The translations under genes and the position numbers were made by a program. From Paenibacillus sinopodophylli (GTDB taxonomy: Bacteria > Bacillota > Bacilli > Paenibacillales > Paenibacillaceae), in the NCBI RefSeq assembly GCF_005930355.1, contig NZ_VDBO01000004.1, forward strand, positions 4,509 through 41,822: a stretch of 37,314 nt of DNA, in the 5' to 3' direction. The notes beneath the pieces are model-generated. The model searched no databases. It had not been told where the DNA came from and worked only from the letters and a program-made list of their open reading frames with translations. Every line of letters starts with the position of its first letter. Position 1 is the first letter of the stretch. Below are positions 33,001 to 37,314 of the stretch, in pieces.

Positions 33001-33925
33001 AAGCCAAGTCAACGGCTGTTGCGGTTGTTTCCGTTACCGCGAGACCTGTAGGCACTGCAGGAGGCTGGAGCGCCGGAATAGTCGCAGCCTCGCTAGCTGT
33101 ACTCAGCGCAGACTGCTGGCCGAACGCATTGCCAGCCGATACGTAATACGTGTAGCTGCTGCCAACAGCAACGCTAGTATCCGTATAACTTATACCGACT
33201 ACCTGCTCGGCAATCGCCACTTCAGGCTGGCCGTCTGTCGCTCTGTAAACATAGTAATAATCAGCATCTTCCACCGCTGTCCATTCCATAGATACCCCAG
33301 CAGCGCTAATCCCAGTCAGCACTAGCCCAGCTGGCGCAGTCGGCAAAATCTGCTCGATAATGATGGCGTTCATGGCGCTAAATGAATTATTGCCTGTCAC
33401 TTGAATGTTCATTTGACCATCGAAGATGGCTGCGTCATAAACCTTGCTATCAACAGCCACCCTTGTACTGAATGCTTCCTTCTCTACATTTTCGATAGAC
33501 ACCTTTGTTTTATACGTGGATGTCCCTGCGAGCAAATCTCCTGAAAACATCGTTACCTTATAATTTCCGTTCGGCACGTCCACCTTAAATTCATAAGGGA
33601 CGTTATTTCCTCCCAGAATAAAATCATTGATGCGATCGTCCGTCGATTCAGAACCCCGATATCTTGAGCCTTGGCTCGTATTTAATCCATAGCCTTGCTC
33701 AGCTGTATAAAGATTTGATGCGCTAACCCCAATGAATCCCTCTGCAACAGGACCTCCCGTGTTGCCTGCCGGTGCCGGCGCGGTCCCTAGATCAAACTTC
33801 CATACCAATGGCTCTGCTGCAGCCAAAGCCTTTGCTTGTTGTATAGGCAATCCTGCCCATACCGTGGAGACAACCATTAATAAGGCAAGTGCTAACGCGA
33901 TGCTTCTTTTCATTTGGCTACTCAT
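27047..33925 (-). CDS. S-layer-anchored rhamnogalacturonan acetylesterase-lyase fusion (CE12-PL11-SLH)
   Basis: 2292 residues. Signal peptide 1-36. Three related beta-sandwich modules lie at about 40-192, 388-527 and 860-1000. Fibronectin-III-like domains are at about 195-283, 289-375, 770-858, 1003-1094 and 1104-1188. A CE12-type SGNH esterase covers 537-752, with GDS at 543-545, GHND at 611-614 and DDTH at 727-730. A PL11 rhamnogalacturonan lyase (YesW/YesX-like) covers 1192-1780, rich in DLDGDGEYE-type calcium loops. Then come a Big2-like domain (1788-1878), a Thr-Pro linker, a ZU5-like domain (about 1910-2110) and three SLH domains (2113-2292) that bind pyruvylated wall polymer. The protein should deacetylate and cleave pectin rhamnogalacturonan I at the cell surface. 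AAAGGGG precedes the ATG. A cre site overlaps the promoter. Confidence 0.95.
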   Translation of the reverse strand: MSSQMKRSIALALALLMVVSTVWAGLPIQQAKALAAAEPLVWKFDLGTAPAPAGNTGGPVAEGFIGVSASNLYTAEQGYGLNTSQGSRYRGSESTDDRINDFILGGNNVPYEFKVDVPNGNYKVTMFSGDLLAGTSTYKTKVSIENVEKEAFSTRVAVDSKVYDAAIFDGQMNIQVTGNNSFSAMNAIIIEQILPTAPAGLVLTGISAAGVSMEWTAVEDADYYYVYRATDGQPEVAIAEQVVGISYTDTSVAVGSSYTYYVSAGNAFGQQSALSTASEAATIPALQPPAVPTGLAVTETTATAVDLAWSAAAGAVDYEIYRSDADNGSYARIADTTGVAYSDTTANTTAVYYYKIKARNAQGSSELSAHAASSVYVPPVDLPEGDVIRFDFGKEAVAEQYTAISTAVAYTAERKYGFADPAKVSFTDRGSADALRTDFAIVQDTSFIVDLPNADYTVSLIAGDLNDVTDVLIKAENIEKVKRLDAGAVRPAGQFLEMSFDIALVDGQLNLEFGGTAPKVNALVITKKAARTAGELPTVYLAGDSTVQTYDPYWLPQAGWGQMIPSFFSDNVIFKNHAIGGRSTKNFISEGRLDEVLRAIKPGDYFLVQFGHNDATISVPDRYAAPADYKNYLKTYINGARQRGATPILVTPMGRRSFNADTSKFNVSFPEYVQAMKEVATELDVDLVDLSTLSIAYYDEIGAPATLSVFLHTPAGIYGAFPNGSTDDTHFQEYGAIQLARLLSGGIKELDLPLAQSVKDSALPAEVPLKPSGLLAGSISNAGALLKWDKTATADIYKVYRKLSTEQDSAYTMIGTSTIPILNMGGLIEGSSYHVYVTAVNGKGESAPSDAVFIQTKAAAYKYDFGTIGGVVAEGYSEVTRNTIYNAERGYGITDSTGMIDRDRGAATDALRRDFVAYFGNSYEFKVDLPNGYYSVKTYTGDWIGSTRTDISIEGKSVGTVTSGRENIAERVFNMIAVKDGQLNMVFSGQTAHLNGVEITPLLLAPTQLQLDELNLTSDPIKAELSWSGVADAVIYKVYRKATVASGTEHLGNTTQTTYTDTTADVGLDYVYTVTAVDNTGFESVTSNELNVSMIDADVEKAAVPTGLTLASIQKSEISLTWTAVPQARMYNIYRSEEAAGTYELIGKSRTAAYVDSTVLTTIPYYYKVASVNEGGISELSEALGTEAITTLVREMEYLDRSPVAIKTENGNYIGWRMLGLDPETIGFNVYRDGVKLNTEIITTSTNYLDEAGTDASAYHITSVLNGVEQAVTGSFVAWQKQYKSIPLQKPADDYTKDGQPYTYSAGDASVGDLDGDGEYEIVMLWSPSNSKDNSQAGYTGIVYMDAYKLDGTRLWRINLGPNIRAGAHYTQFMVYDMDGDGRAEVTFKTADGTIDGTGKAIGDPSKDHRNSTGYVLLGNEYLTVFEGLTGKALATTEYDPPRGDVAAWGDAYGNRVDRFLAGIAYLDGERPSMIFSRGYYTRTVLAAYDYRDGQLTKRWVFDSNQEGYEKFTAQGNHNLSIGDSDGDGKDEIHFGSMGIDDDGTPLYYTGLGHGDAMHFGDLDPERPGLEIFAVQEHTDAPYGMNLKDARTGEVIWGVHTGVDTGRGMSADLDPRYPGEEMWSANIVSAEHIPVTGLYSAKGEKITSNIPTSTNFGVWWDGDLLRELQDYNRIDKWDYENEVTVNLLTATGAASNNSTKANPSLQADLYGDWREEIMWRSEDSSEFRIYSTVDETDYRIRTLMHDPIYRLGIAWQNVAYNQPPHPSFYLGHGMATPAAPSIAYIQSLVTAITVTSEGDADSLSVGGTLQMHAQVQAGPGASTAVAWSVTNVDGSATELAVIGANGLLQAAAAGTVKVIATATDGSGVKGEKQLTLTAETTVTPTPTPTPVASGSSSGTVPTLTPATASNQVTVEAVTASGKAVATVDTAELQKAVEGAINNKVIIKVNGSTDSDQVEVTLPGAGIAGLHTTKNVHLTIDTGAVKVTFSDKALEGAAGTSTEALQLTIAKVDTTELSDAVRNKLGQADVYDFNLFVGGRKISAFEGGKKAVEISVPYTLQPGEKPGKVVVYYISDDGKLEVVRNGKYDSQTGLVTFKTNHFSYYASAYAAATAFTDLNKAAWAVDSVEALSVRGILDGFGDGTFRPNNEVTRAAFIKMLMMSLDLEDSEAVSSFQDVLPDAWYTSSIAAAERLGIVKGKQDGTFGVNELISRQDMAVMAYRAGQLAGLQLEAGSAAAFSDQAQIADYAVQAVEQMQAAGIINGMSNHTFAPKGHSTRAQAAKVIYSVMSLLE

Positions 33926-34044
33926 ACAACGTCTGTTCCCCTTTCAAAAGTAGGTTGAATTAGGCGGTAAATATTCCAAATGACTGCGGGCATATTGCGA
34001 GGATTGCGAATAGAAATATCTACCTCCTAATAGTAACCTTATAA

Positions 34045-34059
34045 AGAATGCGCTTACAT
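34045..34059 (-). promoter_or_regulatory. cre site (CcpA) at the promoter of the giant pectinase gene
   Basis: ATGTAAGCGCATTCT on the minus strand fits the consensus WTGNAANCGNWNNCW at every position. It begins on the -10-like TATAAT (34058-34063), so CcpA would block transcription when preferred sugars are present. The -35 is weak (ATTAAA), hinting that an activator is needed. Confidence 0.65.
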
Positions 34060-34238
34060 TATAAAAAACCATGTGTTTTGTTTAATTTACCGTGTTATTT
34101 GGTCCATATTTACTGTCCAGCTATTGGAATCTATTCTTTTGCTGAAAAAGATGGCATGGACTATATAGGTGAAATCATAAAAAACTGCTGCAAATAAGGA
34201 TTGCGTGTAAACGTTCTGTAGCCTCGCTCAGCGTGATA

Positions 34239-34266
34239 GGAAAGATTGGTTATAACCAGTCTTTCC
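34239..34266. repeat. 28-bp near-perfect palindrome without loop
   Basis: The half GGAAAGATTGGTTA is followed by its complement TAACCAGTCTTTCC with a single G-T wobble in 14 pairs. There is no spacer and no T-run, so it looks like a protein-binding site or element end rather than a terminator. Confidence 0.7.
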
Positions 34267-34316
34267 CAACAGTAGTATGATAAAATACCTATCTATTAAC
34301 AGGTATACATGGATAT

Positions 34317-34411
34317 AAGAAGAAACGCCTGACGGCGTCCTTTCAATAAATGCCTTCGTTTCAGTGAAACGTATTGAGAAAGGATGAGAAAACACCTCTA
34401 CTTTCCTATAC
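34317..34411 (+). repeat. 95-bp dispersed structured repeat, copy 3 (divergent, tandem with next)
   Basis: Has the same length and ends (CTTTCCTATAC) as copy 1, with the hairpin ACGCC-TGAC-GGCGT at 34325-34338 and GAAACG able to pair with CGTTTC (34357-34362). The middle block is changed. Three bases separate it from the next copy, a 98-bp period. Confidence 0.7.
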
Positions 34412-34414
34412 GTC

Positions 34415-34509
34415 AAGGTGAAACGTCTATTGACGTCCTTTGGCGGCGCGGCGCACTTCATACCGAGAAATATAACGAATGTATAGCCTCAAGATATAAG
34501 TTCCTATAT
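34415..34509 (+). repeat. 95-bp dispersed structured repeat, copy 4
   Basis: Begins AAGGTGAAACG like copy 1 and shares CGTCCTTTGGCG, GCGCGGCGC and CGAGAAATATA blocks. The hairpin is ACGTC-TATT-GACGT (34423-34436). The AT-rich second hairpin is conserved at about 7 of 9 pairs. Confidence 0.85.
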
Positions 34510-34585
34510 GTAAAAAACGAGATATCCCTCCTCCCGCATGCGAAAACGTAGGCTCGTTAGGCGTACGTAGGGAGGATTAAGACTC

Positions 34586-34768
34586 TAACGGACATCATGG
34601 GTGCTTAAACGATAAATGAAAGCCTTTCTTACTTATAACGGTCATGACTGCCTCTTAGAAACAGATTAGCCGGTTGAAAATAGGTGAAATTCGTTCTAAG
34701 CGTCCCTGTTGTCCGTTAACCATCACACTCTTGGTTTATTAGCATCTAAGCTGCGCTCATGTCCGTTA
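34586..34768. repeat. 183-bp element with nested inverted 10-mers
   Basis: TAACGGACAT at 34586-34595 is perfectly inverted at 34759-34768 (ATGTCCGTTA). A second pair, TAACGGTCAT at 34636 and TTGTCCGTTA at 34709, lies exactly 50 bases inside each end, so all four share one centre of symmetry. The arms also share GCTTA and TAA blocks. No coding frame fits it. Confidence 0.6.
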
Positions 34769-34908
34769 TTACCAGCGGCGGGTATCGTGGAGGGGGTTCT
34801 CTAACGAACTCTATCAACCGCTTTCAATTGTTTGTCTCTTTCTGACGAGCATCAAACGAGACTGAGCCTTGGACTGGTTCATTCTATTTGAAAAGGAGAA
34901 TCCCTACG

Positions 34909-35262
34909 ATGTACGAACTTTCGCGAGATTTATTTTACAAGGCAAAATCTCTTCTTGAAAATGGCCATTCTCATCCCGAAATCGTATCGATCATAGAAAA
35001 TAATAATCCAGGATGGATATTCACCGACCAATTAAACTCACCCAAGTCTGCCTTAGTTTGGAGTAAAGGGATGGAAGGTTTCTACCTTATCGGCGACCAT
35101 CACAATGAAGCTTTCACAGGCCAGCTTCATGAATTTATTACAATCCACATTTAACCAAGAATGAAAGGGCTCGGCATACATTATTTCGAAGTTTCCGGCC
35201 ATCACAGCAAATGGGATTTGAAATCGTTATTTGCTGCTAAAGATCTTCACTATTGGGAAGAT
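34909..35262 (+). pseudogene. N-terminal remnant of a GNAT_acetyltransf-type gene
   Basis: AAGGAG precedes an ATG at 34909 that opens MYELSRDLFYKAKSLLENG. The segment ALVWSKGMEGFYLIGD is typical of the Bacillus GNAT acetyltransferase family PF12746. A TAA at 35152-35154 interrupts the frame, yet the same frame continues with sensible family sequence (GLGIHYFEVSGHHSKWDL, then FAAKDLHYWEDW), so the stop is a disabling mutation. The acetyl-CoA-binding half is missing. Translation of the first 81 residues remains possible but would not give a working enzyme. Confidence 0.75.
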
Positions 35263-35536
35263 TGGTCTACAAAAATCCTACATTTACGAGAAAAACGGTA
35301 CAAATGTAAGGATCGTTGCTATGGTCGTACGGAGTGAATTTAGAGGTACAGGAATAGGAACACGCTTGTTTTCAGAATCTGAGAATTGGGCATTCTGCCA
35401 AGGGGCAGCATCCATGTCACTCAATAGTGGGAATCGACCGGAACGAGAAGCCGCTCACCTTTTTTACTCACGAGCTGGGTTTGCTCCAAAAAGTACTGGC
35501 TTTATTAAAATGATCAATGAAAAGGCGGACTCCTAG
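35255..35536 (+). pseudogene. C-terminal remnant of a second GNAT gene
   Basis: In a different frame from the preceding remnant, about 94 codons encode IVAMVVRSEFRGTGIGTRLF, NSGNRPEREAAHLFYSRAGF and the end KSTGFIK: motif A and the end of an ordinary GNAT domain. The start is missing; candidate starts at 35231 run through the junction without a ribosome binding site. This half belongs to a different GNAT subfamily from its neighbour, so a deletion probably joined two adjacent acetyltransferase genes. Confidence 0.7.
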
Positions 35537-35602
35537 TTTTGAACAGACTCTTGATGAATCTGTTTTGATACAGCAGTGTCATAGAAGTAATAAACCATAA
35601 GT

Positions 35603-35645
35603 AAGAAATGGCGATACAAGGATCACCCTTGTACCGCCATTTCTT
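35603..35645. terminator. Probable bidirectional terminator after the GNAT remnants
   Basis: An 11-bp stem AAGAAATGGCG / CGCCATTTCTT continues, after one mismatch, into TACAAGG / CCTTGTA with a 5-base loop. T-rich DNA follows on the plus strand and, less clearly, on the minus strand. Confidence 0.75.
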
Positions 35646-35724
35646 CACTTTTACACATTTTTTTCATCAGTCAAGCTATCCTTCAAGTGAGCATACTTAC
35701 TTTTGAGACAGACCCATTCAAAAA

Positions 35725-35767
35725 GGTTATCCTTCAACCCGTTGAATCAACTGATTGAAGAATAACC
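35725..35767 (-). terminator. Terminator of the right-hand SLH protein gene
   Basis: GGTTATCCTTCAA pairs with TTGAAGAATAACC with one mismatch; an inner GTTGA/TCAAC adds stability. On the minus strand TTTTTGAATGG follows directly. It lies 32 bases past the stop codon. Confidence 0.85.
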
Positions 35768-35798
35768 CTCCCTTTTAAATTGTTCTTTAATTTTTATG

Positions 35799-37314
35799 TT
35801 ACTTGTTCGTTTGGTCCAAAATTTTCAGAAGAACAGTTACAGCCTCTGCTCTTGTCGTTCCGGCATTAGGATCGAATTGATTATTTCCTTTTCCATTAAT
35901 AATGCCAAGCTCTTTGACAGCTGAGACGGCGCTTCTCGCCCAAACTGGAATAGCTTCTTCGTCCGTGAAGCCCATTGTGGAACTCGAATTTAACGACAGA
36001 CCTAATGCATTAGCAACAATCATCGCCATTTCCGCGCGAGTAATGGCTTCATTCGGACGGAAGGTCCCATCTACATAACCTTTTATAAATCCAGCTTGCA
36101 CGGCTTGCGCTACTGCATTCTTCGCCCATTCCCCAATTTCTGCCCCATCGGTGAATACCGACGATGCTGCTGCACCTGATCCTTGAGGTTTCAACGTATT
36201 TATCAGCATCACAGTGAATTCCGCCCGTGTTACGGTTCGATTGGGTTTAAACGTTCCATCTGGATAACCAGTAACCATTCCGCTTCCTACTGCTTGCTTG
36301 ATTGCAGTCTCCGCCCAATGTCCGGTAATGTCACTAGGTTCTTGCCCATCCACTGCCGATTGGCCTGTGGCGAATACCGCAAACTTCGTAAAGTGATTAA
36401 TCTTCACCGTAATATAATTGCCGTTTATTATTCCGCCAGCCACCTCTACCCAGCCTTTTTTCAATTCATCATAATAGAAGACAACCGCCGATTGGCCTTC
36501 CTTCAAAAGGGCAGGATTAAACGCAATGGAAAGCGAGACGGGATTATTAAAGTTCTCCTTGAAGTTTTTAAGAATCTCATAGACCGCGGTAATCAGTACC
36601 TCATTATTATTGAGATGGTTTTGTGTGTCCGTCAATTTGTCGATCGTAATTCTCAGCTCTTTATCTGTAGCATTAGCTGGAATTGAAATGATGACTTCCT
36701 TGCCTAAACTAACCTCTCCCGCCTTACCAGCCGGAACCGTCAGCTTTCCATCCGTCGAGCTTGCTTGTGGGTCGCTTGGAGGTGTGGAACCGCCGCCAGA
36801 TGGTGGTACAGCATTAACGGAAACTGTGTACGTAACCTTCGTCATACCATCCTGCGCGATTACAATGACCTTGGTACCAGAAGTTAAACTGCTTGATATA
36901 GTTACTCCGTCGGTATCATAGATTTCAAAGGTCGCTCCCGCTGCTTGGATGATCGCCGCCTTTAAAACAGCTATCGTTGTGCCGTAAGGAATATTCGAGA
37001 TGCTCTCGTTCGCCGTTCCGCCTACACTTACGGTCCCTATTGTAGATGATATCGTAGCATCGTGGCTTAAAGCTGCGCTATTCGTTACAGTTACTACCCA
37101 GTTCTGCTGAGTGCCATCTGCCGCTGTTATCGAATAAGTAACCGGTAAAGTGAAATCGTTTCGGGTTGTCCCGCTTACTTGGGCTGTGGAGCCGACCTGC
37201 GCTGAGGCTCCTGCAGATATGGTGAACGTAGCAACCAACGCTCTTGCATCCGTACCGTAAGGAACAGTAAGCGCTATGTTTGTCCCGCTAATCGTACCTG
37301 TTACTGCTGGCGTC
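35799..37314 (-). CDS. SLH-domain surface protein with cadherin-like/DUF5018-type repeats (5' end outside window)
   Basis: About 504 codons are visible; the frame is open to the right edge, so the N-terminus and signal peptide are missing. A TTG at 37238 is internal, not a start. From the edge: a beta-rich domain with ISGTNIALTVPYGTDARAL and DFTLPVTYSITAADGTQQNW (DUF5018-like), a second with SNIPYGTTIAVLKAAI, a Gly/Pro linker, a ZU5-like domain starting DGKLTVPAGKAGEVSLG and ending INHFTKFAVFA, then three SLH domains (about 36340-35810) with GYPDGTFKPNRTVTRAE, GYVDGTFRPNEAITRAE and GKGNNQFDPNAGTTRAE. SLH binding to secondary wall polymer places it on the cell surface. The ligand or enzyme part lies outside. 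Confidence 0.93.
   Translation of the reverse strand, partial: TPAVTGTISGTNIALTVPYGTDARALVATFTISAGASAQVGSTAQVSGTTRNDFTLPVTYSITAADGTQQNWVVTVTNSAALSHDATISSTIGTVSVGGTANESISNIPYGTTIAVLKAAIIQAAGATFEIYDTDGVTISSSLTSGTKVIVIAQDGMTKVTYTVSVNAVPPSGGGSTPPSDPQASSTDGKLTVPAGKAGEVSLGKEVIISIPANATDKELRITIDKLTDTQNHLNNNEVLITAVYEILKNFKENFNNPVSLSIAFNPALLKEGQSAVVFYYDELKKGWVEVAGGIINGNYITVKINHFTKFAVFATGQSAVDGQEPSDITGHWAETAIKQAVGSGMVTGYPDGTFKPNRTVTRAEFTVMLINTLKPQGSGAAASSVFTDGAEIGEWAKNAVAQAVQAGFIKGYVDGTFRPNEAITRAEMAMIVANALGLSLNSSSTMGFTDEEAIPVWARSAVSAVKELGIINGKGNNQFDPNAGTTRAEAVTVLLKILDQTNK

Larger units (their letters stand above)
33926..34908. other. Long non-coding region with promoter, palindrome and repeats
   Basis: About 980 bases without a supportable gene. 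In order it holds the leader and promoter of the giant protein gene with a cre site (to about 34090), unassigned AT-rich DNA to 34238, a 28-bp palindrome (34239-34266), two 95-bp repeats (34317-34509), a hairpin-prone stretch (TCCTCCC 34529-34535 with GGGAGGA 34570-34576, inner ACGTA/TACGT), a 183-bp inverted-repeat element (34586-34768), and then unassigned DNA before the GNAT remnant. Confidence 0.7.

Noticed and set aside
34228..34461. 77-codon minus-strand frame
   Set aside because: Composed of the 28-bp palindrome and the 95-bp repeats; no start signal.
37236..37238. TTG at 37238 as the start of the right-hand SLH protein
   Set aside because: The frame continues upstream to the window edge with well-formed domain sequence, and there is no signal peptide after the TTG.

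Overview
The window looks like a chromosomal segment of a Paenibacillus-type spore-forming Firmicute. The pointers are strong AGGAGG-type ribosome binding sites, several very large exported proteins with S-layer-homology (SLH) or surface repeats, bacillithiol-type DinB and redox-sensing HxlR regulators, a CcpA-type cre site, a SigG-like forespore promoter and many simple intrinsic terminators. No rRNA, tRNA, CRISPR array, integrase or transposase was found. The organism call is inference from gene content only.

Layout. 1-2187 (minus, running off the left edge): an exported protein with 13 BspA-type leucine-rich repeats followed by 219-bp InlB-type repeats. 2275-4258: an APH-family kinase and, divergently, a leucine dehydrogenase. 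4466-5917: an NmrA/QorB-like quinone oxidoreductase divergent from an HxlR regulator, with operator-like repeats in the shared promoter. 6072-8546: a small ORF and a 696-residue protein of unknown function. 9099-19271 (minus): a long sulfur-salvage locus. Its order in transcription is a LysR regulator, then the operon of binding protein, two permeases, ATPase, LLM oxidoreductase, M20 amidohydrolase, sarcosine-oxidase-like flavoprotein, DinB protein, GNAT acetyltransferase and NtaA-type monooxygenase. It resembles the ytmI/yxe operons of Bacillus subtilis, which take up S-substituted cysteines, N-acetylate them, cleave the C-S bond with a flavin monooxygenase and deacetylate the product. A dyad upstream of its -35 and a CymR-like box just after its -10 suggest dual activation and repression by sulfur status.

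19443-21699 (minus): a formate/nitrite-type channel, L-lactate dehydrogenase and a DoxX protein form a probable fermentation operon preceded by a structured leader. 21971-24381: a HesB-like protein and a MATE efflux pump with its TetR regulator. 24582-26860: a VanW protein with a SigG-like promoter, divergent from an exported protein of unknown function. 27047-33925 (minus): a 2292-residue cell-surface enzyme joining a CE12-type rhamnogalacturonan acetylesterase, a PL11 rhamnogalacturonan lyase, fibronectin-III domains and three SLH domains, with a cre site in its promoter. 34909-35536: fused remnants of two GNAT genes. 35799-37314 (minus, running off the right edge): a second SLH-anchored protein.

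The least explained material is in the intergenic DNA. Four copies of a 95-bp repeat, two of them in tandem, carry a short hairpin whose fourth base pair changes in a compensatory way between copies. Next to the tandem pair lies a 183-bp element bounded by 10-bp inverted repeats with a second, symmetrically placed pair inside. Neither is accounted for by the genes.
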